Shown piece after piece: positions 44,388-52,288 of a DNA stretch of 64,000 bases (positions are counted from its first letter, which is position 1; every line of letters starts with the position of its first letter). This DNA is from Leisingera coralii (GTDB lineage: Bacteria; Pseudomonadota; Alphaproteobacteria; Rhodobacterales; Rhodobacteraceae), in the NCBI RefSeq assembly GCF_049056525.1, contig NZ_JBHUPT010000017.1, positions 1 through 64,000 on the forward strand, read 5' to 3'. The notes beneath the pieces were generated by a model. The model was given only the letters and a program-made list of their open reading frames with translations, did no database searches and was not told the DNA's origin. The position numbers and the translations under genes were made by a program.

Positions 44388-45179
44388 CTAGAACTGGCGC
44401 AACAGTTCCAGCGCTGCCGCGTGGATCTCCGGATTGGCCGCTGCCAGGGCGCGGCCGCCATTGTGAGCCGGGTTGCCCTGCCAGTCGGTGACAATGCCGC
44501 CTGCCGCGTGGATCACCGCAATCGGCGCCTGGATGTCATAGGCGTTGAGGCCCGCCTCAATCACCAGATCCGCCTGCCCTGCCGCCACCAGCGCATAGGC
44601 GTAGCAATCCATGCCATAGCGCGTCAGCTTGGCACGGGCAGAAACCCGTTCGAAGCCTGCGCGCTCTTCGGCGGATCCGACTTCGGGGAAGGTTGTGAAC
44701 AGGATCGCGTCCGACAGCGCAGCCGTGCTGCGGGTCTGCAACGGCATTTCGCCGAGCGGGCCGGTCATTGCCGCAATCTCCGCCCCGCCGCAGAAACGCT
44801 CGCCGGTATAGGGCTGGTCGATCACACCGAGGAACGGGCCGTGTTCATCCGCCAGCGCAATCAGCACCCCCCAGGTCGGCGTGCCGCTGATGAAGGCGCG
44901 GGTGCCGTCGATCGGGTCCAGAACCCAGGTGCGGCCGGAAGTGCCGGGTTCAGCGCCGAATTCCTCACCCAGGATGCCGTCCTCCGGGCGCAGCTCTGCC
45001 AGCACCGCCCGCATCGCCTGCTCCGCCGCGCGGTCGGCAACGGTGACGGGATCGAACCCGCCTGCCAGCTTGTTCTCGGTGTTCAGAGCAGTGGTGCGGA
45101 AATACGGCAGGATGGCGGCGCGGGCTGCGTCTGCCATCCTGTGTGCAACGTCGAGATCGGAATATGCGGCCTGTGTCAT
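44388..45179 (-). CDS. hisN: Inositol-monophosphatase family, histidinol-phosphatase-like
   Basis: A 263-residue Mg-dependent phosphatase. The metal site is complete: GILGEEFG (Glu), WVLDPIDGTRAFISG (D-P-x-D-G-T) and YDIQAPIAVIHAAGG near the C terminus (Asp). The family contains inositol-1-phosphatase, CysQ and HisN. GTRAFISGTPTWGVLIAL is characteristic of the HisN-type histidinol-phosphatases used in histidine synthesis by alphaproteobacteria. No histidine gene is adjacent, so the substrate is inferred. ATG at 45179 was preferred to an upstream start. Confidence 0.85.
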   Translation of the reverse strand: MTQAAYSDLDVAHRMADAARAAILPYFRTTALNTENKLAGGFDPVTVADRAAEQAMRAVLAELRPEDGILGEEFGAEPGTSGRTWVLDPIDGTRAFISGTPTWGVLIALADEHGPFLGVIDQPYTGERFCGGAEIAAMTGPLGEMPLQTRSTAALSDAILFTTFPEVGSAEERAGFERVSARAKLTRYGMDCYAYALVAAGQADLVIEAGLNAYDIQAPIAVIHAAGGIVTDWQGNPAHNGGRALAAANPEIHAAALELLRQF

Positions 45180-45209
45180 GTCTGAACGGGTGCCATCCGG
45201 CCGGTTTCG

Positions 45210-45252
45210 TTGCAAGCGCAAAACCTGTCTCCTGGCCGGTTTTGCGCTGCAA
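45210..45252 (-). terminator. Hairpin after the XRE regulator gene
   Basis: GCGCAAAACC (45216-45225) pairs with GGTTTTGCGC (45238-45247), extended by TTGCA/TGCAA beyond a one-base bulge, 12-nt loop. Located 25 bp after the stop of the XRE gene. Confidence 0.6.
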
Positions 45253-45277
45253 TGGCCGCTCAGGACCCGTCCGCTCT

Positions 45278-45649
45278 TCAGGCGGCGTCGCTCAGCACCC
45301 GTGCCAGTTCAAACAGGCGGCGGCGCTGGTTTTCGGGAATCGCGTAGTAGGAACGCACCAGATCGAGCGCTTCCTTGTCGCCCATCAGGTCTTCCGGCAC
45401 GGCAGCCTTTTCGGCCGGGGCCTTGCCCTCTTCCTGCAGGCCTTCGAAGAAAAAGCTCACCGGCACCTCGAGGGCGTCGGAGATATCCCACAGCCGGGAC
45501 GCGCTGACCCGGTTGGCACCGGTCTCATACTTCTGAATCTGCTGGAACTTGATGCCGACCTGCTCGGCAAGCTGCTGCTGCGTCATGCCGATCAGCCACC
45601 GGCGGTGGCGGATGCGCTTTCCCACATGCACGTCAACGGGATGAGCCAT
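45278..45649 (-). CDS. XRE-family transcription regulator
   Basis: A 123-residue single-domain DNA-binding protein. The HTH_3 fold spans about 9-70 (GKRIRHRRWLIGMTQQQLAEQVGIKFQQIQKYETGANRVSASRLWDIS), followed by a short hydrophobic/aromatic segment VPVSFFFEGL and a helical tail (ALDLVRSYYAIPENQRRRLFELARVL). This form is widespread in alphaproteobacteria, often as several paralogues per genome. Target unknown. Confidence 0.92.
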   Translation of the reverse strand: MAHPVDVHVGKRIRHRRWLIGMTQQQLAEQVGIKFQQIQKYETGANRVSASRLWDISDALEVPVSFFFEGLQEEGKAPAEKAAVPEDLMGDKEALDLVRSYYAIPENQRRRLFELARVLSDAA

Positions 45650-46001
45650 GCGTTTCTCCTAGTCTCTATATCCGGCCGCAACCCGGACCGCTGCATTCCT
45701 ATTAACCCGTTCTGGCGCCTTCAAATCCTGGCCGGAAACAGGTTCCCCATCAGAGCGATCTGAGATCAACCTCTATGCAAAAGTGTACAACCCTTGCGGT
45801 TGATTGCAAGACTGCCGTCGCCCCCGGCGGGGTCCGGAAGCTCAACCGCATGATTTCATGTATCATTTTTCTAAACGTTTTATTGCCAAGCGGCTGCCGA
45901 TCGCGTACCTCCCCAAAAATAGCGAGGTGTGCCCCGGTGCGGGTACCCGGCAGTGTGGCCGTGCGAATCATTCCGGCTCCCGCAGAAGGTGAGGTTAAAT
46001 T
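45650..46001. other. 352-bp divergent intergenic region
   Basis: Lies between the start of the XRE gene (minus) and the quinone reductase (plus). It is AT-richer than its surroundings in part (45840-45900), so it likely holds both promoters. A short dyad TTGC-N8-GCAA occurs at about 45793-45808. One plus-strand frame (45775-46047) overlaps the reductase start and looks non-coding. No other feature seen. Confidence 0.5.
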
Positions 46002-46970
46002 ATGCTGGCTTACCAAGTTTCTGGCTTCGACAGACCAGCGGCCCTGACGGAAACCGGATGCCCGCCGCCGGGCCCGGGAGAAGCAGCCGTGGCGCTGCGG
46101 GCCTGCGGCCTGAATTTTGCCGACCTGCTGATGATGAAGGGCAGCTATCAGGACACCCCGGAGCCGCCCTTCACCCTGGGGCTGGAGGCCGCCGGGGTGG
46201 TGACAGCGCTTGGCGAAGGAACTGAAGGATTTGCCGTTGGCGACCGGGTGGCGGTGTTCAGCGGCTCCGGCGGGCTGGCGGAGGCAGGCGTGTTTGATGC
46301 CGCGCGGCTGATCCGTATCCCCGATACGATGAGTTTCGAACATGCCGCGGCAATGCAGATCGCCTATGGCACCAGCCACATGGCGCTGGACCACTGCGCC
46401 CGGCTGCAGCCGGGTGAGACATTGCTGGTGACCGGGGCTGCGGGCGGTGTCGGCCTGACCGCGGTGGAGATCGGCAAGCTGATGGGCGCAACGGTGATTG
46501 CCCAGGCCCGCGGCAAGGAGAAGCTGGAGGTGGCAGCAGTCGCCGGAGCGGATCATCTTATCGGCGCAGAGGAGGACCTGCGCAGCGCGGTCAAGGCGCT
46601 TGGCGGCGCTGATGTGGTCTATGACGCGGTGGGCGGTGATGTGTGGAAGGCCGCCTTCCGGTCCGCTAATCCCGGCGCGCGGCTGCTGCCGGTGGGCTTT
46701 GCCGGCGGCGAAGTGCCGCAGATCCCGGCCAACCACCTGCTGGTGAAGAACCTGACAGTGATCGGTTTCTATCTGGGCGGCTACATGAAGTTCCGCCCCG
46801 AGGCGGTGCGGCGCTCTTTCGAGACACTGTTTGCCTGGCACGGCGAAGGCCGCATCAAGCCGCACATCAGCCACACGCTGCCGCTGGAGCGGACCGGCGA
46901 AGGGCTGGAGCTGCTGCGCAGCCGCAAGTCCACCGGCAAGGTCGTGATCACCACCAGCACCAGCGGCTGA
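46002..46970 (+). CDS. NADPH:quinone oxidoreductase family protein
   Basis: A 322-residue zinc-free MDR-type reductase. The GroES-like N domain carries ALRACGLNFADLLMMKG and LGLEAAGVVTALGEG; the Rossmann half has TLLVTGAAGGVGLTAVEIGKLMGA (NADPH loop, A-A-G-G-V-G) and ADVVYDAVGG. Such enzymes reduce quinones or enoyl substrates in the cytoplasm. An SD-like AGAAGGTGAGG precedes the ATG. Single-gene unit ending before an inverted repeat. Confidence 0.92.
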   Translation: MLAYQVSGFDRPAALTETGCPPPGPGEAAVALRACGLNFADLLMMKGSYQDTPEPPFTLGLEAAGVVTALGEGTEGFAVGDRVAVFSGSGGLAEAGVFDAARLIRIPDTMSFEHAAAMQIAYGTSHMALDHCARLQPGETLLVTGAAGGVGLTAVEIGKLMGATVIAQARGKEKLEVAAVAGADHLIGAEEDLRSAVKALGGADVVYDAVGGDVWKAAFRSANPGARLLPVGFAGGEVPQIPANHLLVKNLTVIGFYLGGYMKFRPEAVRRSFETLFAWHGEGRIKPHISHTLPLERTGEGLELLRSRKSTGKVVITTSTSG

Positions 46971-47011
46971 CTGTTCGGAACGGCTAACTGCGGAACAGTT
47001 TCCTGCCGGGC

Positions 47012-47100
47012 AGCTCCCGCCCGCCGCCGGTGCATCTGCCAATGCACCACCCCCGTTGGGCCAGGCTCAGCGCCTGTGGCGCTGAGCCTGGCCCAAGGCC
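47012..47100. repeat. CCCGTTGGG-hairpin repeat, copy 1
   Basis: Layout: CTCCCGCCCGCCGCCGG, a small TGCAT-CTGCC-AATGCA hairpin, CCCGTTGGG, and a perfect 19-bp inverted repeat (47056-47074 with 47078-47096, loop TGT). It lies between two convergent genes; a related copy sits at 55771-55850 in the same type of place. Probably a bidirectional terminator or REP-like element. Confidence 0.75.
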
Positions 47101-47219
47101 GCCAAGGATGCGCTGGCGAAGCCAGGGCAGCCTGCGGGCGCGGGAGCACCCCTGCCGGTTTCTCCAGCCTGTCTCTGCCTTCCTGAGCCGGTAAACGGCC
47201 CGGCCCGTGCTCTGGTATG

Positions 47220-48104
47220 TCAGCTGGCTGCGCGCAACGGCGCCGACCACAGCCCCTGGAAGCCCTGACGGATGAATTCGGCCAGTTCCTCAACATAGGG
47301 CGCGCGCACCCGCTCGGCTCCGTAGAGGTTGATGTGCTGCATGGGAAGGTCCGGCAGGCCGCAGCCCTGGTCGATCAGTTCCTGATAGCCCGGCTGGGTG
47401 CCCTCCAGCAGCACGCCAACGGCAAGATCGGCGCTGACCGTCGCCTCGACCGTGCGGTCGGAATCGCTGTCGAGTGCCATCTCCCATTCGATGCCCGCCT
47501 CATCCAGCGCCGCCGTGGCCACCGGGCGGAAGCTGCAGTTGCGGCAAAACCCGAGCCGCAGGGGGCGCTGGCGCCAGACCGAACCGTCCGGCGCGCCGAC
47601 CCAGCGCAGCGGCATGCTGTGGATCGTCTCGCCGCCCTCGCCCGCACCGGTCTCGGTGGTCAGGATCAGATCAAAGGCGCCGCGGCCGAACTCCGCCTTG
47701 AGATCGCGGGTGTTGGAGGTGCAGAGATTCACATTCACCCGCGGGTAGCTGAGGTTGAAGCGCTTCAGCACCTTCGGGATCACCGGGTGCACCACATCAT
47801 GCGGCACCCCGAGCAGCACCTCGCCCTCATAGGCCTGATCGGTCAGCCTGCCGATCACCTCGTCGTTCAGCGCCACCATCTTGCGGGCATACCCCAGCAT
47901 CTGCTCGCCCTCCGCCGTCAACGCGATGGTGCGGCCGGAACGGTCCAGCAGATCTACCCCCAGCAGTTCCTCCAGGCGCTTCAGCTGCATGGAGACTGCC
48001 GACTGGGTCAGATGCAGAAAACCCGCCGCCCGGGTCACGCCGCCATTGTCCGCCACCGCCACAAAGGAGCGGAGCGTGGTGATATCAAGATTCCTTACCA
48101 TCAC
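47220..48104 (-). CDS. LysR-family transcription regulator
   Basis: A 294-residue LysR protein: N-terminal winged HTH (about 6-64, LDITTLRSFVAVADNGGVTRAAGFLHLTQSAVSMQLKRLEELLG) and a periplasmic-binding-like effector domain. CRNCSFRPVATAALDEAGIEWEMALDS in the effector domain includes a cysteine pair that might sense redox state, which is speculative. Start at 48104 or the next codon (MMVRN). It is divergent from a DUF1127 gene across 122 bp, an arrangement often seen in Rhodobacteraceae, suggesting the DUF1127 gene is its target. Confidence 0.92.
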   Translation of the reverse strand: MMVRNLDITTLRSFVAVADNGGVTRAAGFLHLTQSAVSMQLKRLEELLGVDLLDRSGRTIALTAEGEQMLGYARKMVALNDEVIGRLTDQAYEGEVLLGVPHDVVHPVIPKVLKRFNLSYPRVNVNLCTSNTRDLKAEFGRGAFDLILTTETGAGEGGETIHSMPLRWVGAPDGSVWRQRPLRLGFCRNCSFRPVATAALDEAGIEWEMALDSDSDRTVEATVSADLAVGVLLEGTQPGYQELIDQGCGLPDLPMQHINLYGAERVRAPYVEELAEFIRQGFQGLWSAPLRAAS

Positions 48105-48226
48105 GACCCCTGATGCATTCCATCAAAAACATTCGTTTTAAAAATATGCCACAGGGAACCATATTCATCAACACAATTGATCACCCAAAAGGGAAGTATC
48201 ACAAACTTAGCTGAAGGACCTCCGCG

Positions 48227-48445
48227 ATGACCCATGCACCCCTTTCCTGCGCCGCCCCCTGCGCCGCCGCCCCGCGTCTGCCGCTGTCCGCCCGTCTTGG
48301 CCTGCACCTGGCGGCCTGGCGCCAGCGCCGCCAGCTGGCCAAGCTGGATCAGCGCGCATTGGACGATATCGGCGTCACCCGGGCAGAGGCGGAGGCCGAA
48401 GCCCGCCGCGGGTTCTGGAGCGCGCCGGAGCACTGGCTGCTCTGA
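48227..48445 (+). CDS. DUF1127 small basic protein
   Basis: A 72-residue protein whose C-terminal half is a DUF1127 (YjiS-like) domain: LHLAAWRQRRQLAKLDQRALDDIGVTRAEAEAEARRGFW. The N-terminal half is Ala/Pro/Cys-rich and variable. DUF1127 proteins are small arginine-rich proteins; some bind RNA or affect phosphate, carbon and stress physiology. The ATG follows GAAGGACCTCCGCG. Divergent from a LysR gene and followed by its own terminator. Confidence 0.88.
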   Translation: MTHAPLSCAAPCAAAPRLPLSARLGLHLAAWRQRRQLAKLDQRALDDIGVTRAEAEAEARRGFWSAPEHWLL

Positions 48446-48476
48446 GCGGGAAATAGCCCGAATCCGCCTTTTCCGG

Positions 48477-48513
48477 CGGGCCGCTGAACGGCGGCCCGTT
48501 TGCTCGTTTTTTT
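48477..48513 (+). terminator. Intrinsic terminator after the DUF1127 gene
   Basis: CGGGCCGC-TGAACG-GCGGCCCG (48477-48498), then TTTGCTCG and seven T. It is 31 bp after the stop. Confidence 0.82.
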
Positions 48514-48640
48514 CATGCATTTCTTGCTCCGAAATACTTGAACCGCAACGCGCTTCGCCCGATATTTACCGGGAAAGCTGCCGGCCACGGCTCAATTCGC
48601 GCGCGGGCAGCAAGGGAGTAGATTACGGAGACCATTGAGA

Positions 48641-49417
48641 ATGGCACAGTTTGACACCATCCGGTCTGCCGCCGGCGCCCGCGCCGCGCAGATTGATGAG
48701 GGCCTGCGCGCCCATATGAACAAAGTCTACGCCACCATGGCGGCAGGCACGTTCATCACCTTCCTGGCCGCCTGGGCAATCGCCGGGCTGGCTGTCACCG
48801 CCGACCCGGCAAACGCCGTGGCGCAGCTGAGCGCTGACAAGTATCTGACCAGCGTCGGCTACGCGCTTTATGCCTCGCCGCTGAAGTGGGTGATCATGTT
48901 TGCCCCGCTGGCCTTCGTGTTCGGCATCGGCGCCGCCGCAAACCGCATGTCCGCAGCGGGCGTGCAGCTGCTGTTCTACGTTTTTGCCACCGTGATGGGC
49001 CTGTCGATCAGCTCGATCTTCCTGGTCTTCACCGGCGAGAGCATCGTGCAGGTGTTCCTGATCACCTCCATCGCCTTTGCAGGCCTGTCGCTGGTGGGCT
49101 ACACCACCAAGAAGGACCTGTCCGGCATGGGCGCCTTCCTGATCATGGGCCTGATCGGCCTGATCGTGGCGTCGATCGTCAACATCTTCCTGGCCTCCTC
49201 GGCCATGGCGTTTGCGATCTCTGTGATCGGCGTGCTGATCTTTGCGGGCCTCACCGCCTATGACACCCAGCGGATCAAGAACGACTACCTGCAGATGGCC
49301 CACGCGGGCGACCAGGAGTGGCTGGCAAAATCCGCGATCATGGGCGCGCTGAGCCTGTATCTGGACTTCATCAACATGTTCATGATGCTGCTCCAGCTGC
49401 TTGGCAACCGCGAATAA
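48641..49417 (+). CDS. Bax inhibitor-1 family membrane protein
   Basis: A 258-residue inner-membrane protein with seven hydrophobic segments, starting MAQFDTIRSAAGARAAQIDEGLRAHMNKVYATMAAG, the usual start of bacterial BI-1/YccA-type proteins. The C-terminal half has LIFAGLTAYDTQRIKNDY, the conserved pH-sensor region with the paired aspartates. Members act as calcium leak channels or modulate the FtsH protease. ATG at 48641 follows ACGGAGACC; an upstream TTG is less likely. Single gene with its own terminator. Confidence 0.93.
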   Translation: MAQFDTIRSAAGARAAQIDEGLRAHMNKVYATMAAGTFITFLAAWAIAGLAVTADPANAVAQLSADKYLTSVGYALYASPLKWVIMFAPLAFVFGIGAAANRMSAAGVQLLFYVFATVMGLSISSIFLVFTGESIVQVFLITSIAFAGLSLVGYTTKKDLSGMGAFLIMGLIGLIVASIVNIFLASSAMAFAISVIGVLIFAGLTAYDTQRIKNDYLQMAHAGDQEWLAKSAIMGALSLYLDFINMFMMLLQLLGNRE

Positions 49418-49441
49418 GCGCACCTCCATACCAGGCACTGC

Positions 49442-49470
49442 AAGGGGCGGATCGATCGATCCGCCCCTTC
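49442..49470 (+). terminator. Terminator after the BI-1 gene
   Basis: AAGGGGCGGATC-GATC-GATCCGCCCCTT is a perfect 12-bp stem 25 bp past the stop, followed by TCTCATTT. Confidence 0.75.
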
Positions 49471-49501
49471 TCATTTCAACAACAATAACAAGGCATACAC
49501 C

Positions 49502-49975
49502 ATGAAGATCATTGATATTCCCGCCACCGGCGCAGAGCGCCTGGTGCCGATGCTGCAGGATCTGCACGCGCTGCACGTAGCCTATCAGCCGGAGCGCCAC
49601 ATTCCGGCGCCAGGCAGCGACGGTCTGGCCAAATGGCTGGAGGACTGGCTGAGCGGGGACAACGTCTTTGCGCTGGCGGCAGAGAGCCCGCAAGGCACCC
49701 TGCTGGGCTTTCTGATCTATGAGTTGCAGGAGCGCCCCGCGCTGCCGGTCCGTCCTGCCGAAACCCGTGCGATGCTGCACCATATTTCGGTCACCGAGGC
49801 CTGGCGCCGGATGGGCATCGGCAAGGCGCTGGTCGAGGCGATGAAGGCCCGCGCGCTGGAGGCCGGCGCCACGGTGGTTGCCGCCACTTATGCGCCGTTC
49901 AACACCGCCTCAGCCGCGCTGATGAAGGGGATGGGAATGGAGCCGGTGCTGACCCTGGCGGAATGGCGCGTCTGA
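49502..49975 (+). CDS. GNAT-family acetyltransferase
   Basis: A 157-residue N-acetyltransferase. The acetyl-CoA loop is visible in ISVTEAWRRMGIGKALVEAMKARAL (R-x-x-G-I-G-x-A), after LLGFLIYELQERPAL (beta 4), and the end NTASAALMKGMGMEPV is the usual final helix. Substrate unknown. ATG with a weak ribosome-binding region (AACAATAACAAGG). Not part of an operon. Confidence 0.9.
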   Translation: MKIIDIPATGAERLVPMLQDLHALHVAYQPERHIPAPGSDGLAKWLEDWLSGDNVFALAAESPQGTLLGFLIYELQERPALPVRPAETRAMLHHISVTEAWRRMGIGKALVEAMKARALEAGATVVAATYAPFNTASAALMKGMGMEPVLTLAEWRV

Positions 49976-50003
49976 GGCCCGGCACAGGTTCAGGGACCTG
50001 ATA

Positions 50004-50426
50004 TCAGGACCCAGTGCCCGAACAGTCCAGGCCAGCGGAGATGGCGATGGTACCGCGGCTGCTCGACACCTCGCGGATCTCGCCATCCAGCCGGCAGCCG
50101 GAAGCATCCGTCACCAGGCCGCGGAAATCCGCCTCGGCAATGTCGGGCAGGCTGGGCACCGCGCTGTCCTCAGGAACGCTCAGCACTGCCATGCCTGCGC
50201 TGCCGGAACGGACCAGGCACAAAGCCAGTTCACGGCCCTGAAGCTGCACGATACTGTCCACGACAGCGCGGTCAGGCTCCACCGCCAGAACAGGGGCCGC
50301 CGGCCGGGCCTGCAGGCGCTGTGCCGCAACTGCAGGCGGCGGCGGCACAGCCGCCCCTGCTTCAAAGGAACTTGAAACCGGCGTCGCGGCCGCTGCCAGC
50401 ACCGCGGCTATCACAAGAGTTTTCAC
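50004..50426 (-). CDS. Exported hypothetical protein
   Basis: A 140-residue protein. With the GTG at 50426 (preceded by GGGTGGATG) it begins with a signal peptide VKTLVIAAVLAAAATPVSSS. The mature part is Ala/Pro/Val-rich and contains two cysteine pairs (ELALCLVRSG, ASGCRLDGE, GLDCSG). A longer frame from 50525 has no signal, so I prefer the GTG start. Periplasmic, function unknown; it follows rpmG on the minus strand but with a terminator in between. Confidence 0.6.
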   Translation of the reverse strand: MKTLVIAAVLAAAATPVSSSFEAGAAVPPPPAVAAQRLQARPAAPVLAVEPDRAVVDSIVQLQGRELALCLVRSGSAGMAVLSVPEDSAVPSLPDIAEADFRGLVTDASGCRLDGEIREVSSSRGTIAISAGLDCSGTGS

Positions 50427-50583
50427 AGCACATCCACCCGTTTGCTCATTAACCCACGGGGGCAAGCCTAGTGCATAATTGCGGCGGAAAGATGCCGCCG
50501 CGGCAGGCGGATGCGGACAATCCAAGCGGCATTTTCCGGCAATTCAAGGCAATGCCTCGATCCGCTGGAGGGCCTGCAAAAGA

Positions 50584-50612
50584 AAACGGGCCGCGCCTGG
50601 CGCGACCCGTTT
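50584..50612 (-). terminator. Terminator after rpmG
   Basis: On the minus strand AACGGG-T-CGCGCC pairs with GGCGCG-C-CCGTT with one mismatch, followed by TTCTTTT. It begins about 25 nt past the rpmG stop. Confidence 0.75.
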
Positions 50613-50637
50613 CCTGAAATCGCCCCGAAGGAAAGGC

Positions 50638-50805
50638 TTACTTGATTTTGCCTTCCTTGTACTCGACGTGCTTGCGGACAACCGGGTCGTATTTGCGCAC
50701 GACCATTTTCTCGGTCATGGTGCGTGCGTTCTTCTTGGTGACATAGAAGTGGCCGGTGCCCGCGCTCGAGTTCAGGCGGATCTTGATGGTGGTCGGCTTC
50801 GCCAT
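50638..50805 (-). CDS. rpmG: Ribosomal protein L33
   Basis: A 55-residue large-subunit protein: MAKPTTIKIRLNSSAGTGHFYVTKKNARTMTEKMVVRKYDP, then VVRKHVEYKEGKIK. The zinc-binding cysteines are absent (C-minus form, as in E. coli), so it does not depend on zinc. The ATG at 50805 is preceded by GCAGGAGAAGC. Monocistronic with terminator. Confidence 0.97.
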   Translation of the reverse strand: MAKPTTIKIRLNSSAGTGHFYVTKKNARTMTEKMVVRKYDPVVRKHVEYKEGKIK

Positions 50806-50927
50806 GGTGCTTCTCCTGCGTCCGGAAAGGCTGGAAGCCCTTCGGTAAATTCCTGTCTGAAGCCCGGCTTTTACCCGCCCCAGCCCCCAAGTCAATAGGA
50901 TTCGCCCCTATTCCCCAAGGGATTTAT

Positions 50928-51361
50928 GCGCAGAAGGCCTGTAAGCCGGATCCTGTCCCCCCGGGACCGTAATCCCGGGCTCGACGGCCATTCATCTAGG
51001 CGGCGCATTGCTGCGCCGCTCAAGCTGCCAACCCGGCCCCTCTCGGCTGAAGCGTACCTAGCGGCGGTTTCCCGGTTGCCCGGGACCTGCCCGCGCGGGG
51101 GCCCTATTTGGCATTGCTCCCAGTGGGGCTTGCCGTGCCGCCGCTGTTGCCAGCAGCGCGGTGGGCTCTTACCCCACCGTTTCACCCTTACCCGCGCGGA
51201 TGCTCCTTTGGCGGACCTCCGGTCCGGCGGGCGGTCTGTTTTCTGTGGCGCTTTCCGTCGGGTTTCCCCGCCCGGGCGTTACCCGGCACCGTTGCTTCAT
51301 GGAGTCCGGACTTTCCTCGCAGGGGCTTGCGCGCCCCGCGCGGCCGTCCAGCCTTCTGCGC
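50928..51361 (-). ncRNA. rnpB: RNase P RNA (class A)
   Basis: The catalytic RNA of RNase P, which matures the 5' ends of tRNAs. On the minus strand the conserved P4/CR-I block GAGGAAAGTCCGGACTCC is at 51303-51320 and the later universal parts GGGTGAAACGGTGGGGTAAG and, near the 3' end, GGCTTACAGGCC are present. The ends pair as GCGCAGAAGG (51352-51361) with CCTTCTGCGC at the 3' side, forming P1. Length about 434 nt, normal for alphaproteobacteria. The ends are given as the outer bases of P1. Confidence 0.93.
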
Positions 51362-51411
51362 GACTGGAGGGGTAGAAACAACAGCGTGCCGCGTCAAGCG
51401 GATAGTGCGGC

Positions 51412-51530
51412 TGGAGGGGCTTTGCCCCTCTTGGCCCTTGGCCGGGGCCCCGCCCGTCCGTCACTGAAAACAGCCTCCGGACGGTTTTCCGGGCGTTCCT
51501 CACCCCAGGATATTTTCAGCCAGATGAAGA
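51412..51530 (+). repeat. GC hairpin + GGATATTT repeat, copy B (with extra sequence)
   Basis: Hairpin GAGGGGC-TTT-GCCCCTC (about 51414-51430), then about 70 bp of extra sequence containing a second dyad CTCCGGACGG/CCGGG-like, then CACCCCAGGATATTTTCAGCCAGATGAAGA (51501-51530). The core matches copies A and C. Confidence 0.6.
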
Positions 51531-51592
51531 TTGGCTCCGTTATTCATCTGGCCCCGAATATCCCGGAGCGCAAGGCAGAGACACGCATTATT

Positions 51593-52288
51593 TCAGGTTT
51601 CAAGCGCGTCAGACCCCAGAGAGGCGAAATCCGCGGGCGACAGCGGGCCGCGCGCCCAAGGGCGGAACCGCAAGCGGACTGCGGCCAGAAGCGCCTCGTC
51701 ATCCGCCGTGGCGGTAAAGCCGGCCACCGCGGCGGCCTTCCGGAAATGCTCAAAGGAAGAATGCTGCGGAGCCTTGCCATTGACAGCGTCTGCCGCCAGT
51801 CCCTGCCGCGCCAGCCGTTCCCAGTCAAAACGCGGGCCCGGATCAAATTTGCGCCCCGGCGCCATGCAGGAATGGCCGATCACCCCCGCGGCCGGGATGC
51901 TCCAGCGCTGCATCACACCGCGCATCAGTTCTTCCAGGGCCGCCATTTGCGGGGCGCTGAACGGGTGCGCCCCGAGGTTGTCGAGTTCGATGCCGATGGA
52001 GCGGGAGTTGATGTCGTCCTGGCCGCGCCATTCGCCGGCCCCGGCGTGCCAGGCGCGGTGCTCTTCCGCCACCATCTGCCAAAGGGTGCCATCAGCGCCG
52101 ATCAGGTAGTGGGCAGAGACCTCAGCCGCCGGATCGCAGAGCCGCTCCAGCGCGGCCTGCGCACCCTTCATGGCGGTGTAGTGCAAAACGATCAGGGACG
52201 GCATCAGACCGTCCCTGCGGGGCCCGAAGTTCGGGCTGGGGTGCCAGAGGGCGCCTGGCTGGTCAGGCCCGCGCTGGTCCGGGGCCAT
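51593..52288 (-). CDS. N-acetylmuramoyl-L-alanine amidase (AmpD-like)
   Basis: A 231-residue amidase_2 family zinc hydrolase cleaving the bond between N-acetylmuramic acid and the peptide stem. Zinc ligands are seen in LIVLHYTAMKG (His) and GVIGHSCMAPGRKFDPGPRFDW (His and Asp); EHRAWHAGAGEWRGQDDINSRSIGIELDN is the typical middle. It has no signal peptide, so it likely recycles muropeptides in the cytoplasm, as AmpD does. Its ATG overlaps the upstream lipoprotein gene's stop by 1 nt (TGATG). Confidence 0.92.
   Translation of the reverse strand: MAPDQRGPDQPGALWHPSPNFGPRRDGLMPSLIVLHYTAMKGAQAALERLCDPAAEVSAHYLIGADGTLWQMVAEEHRAWHAGAGEWRGQDDINSRSIGIELDNLGAHPFSAPQMAALEELMRGVMQRWSIPAAGVIGHSCMAPGRKFDPGPRFDWERLARQGLAADAVNGKAPQHSSFEHFRKAAAVAGFTATADDEALLAAVRLRFRPWARGPLSPADFASLGSDALET

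Noticed and set aside
45775..46047. 90-codon plus-strand ORF before the quinone reductase
   Set aside because: Overlaps the reductase start in another frame, has no ribosome-binding site, and lies in a likely promoter region.
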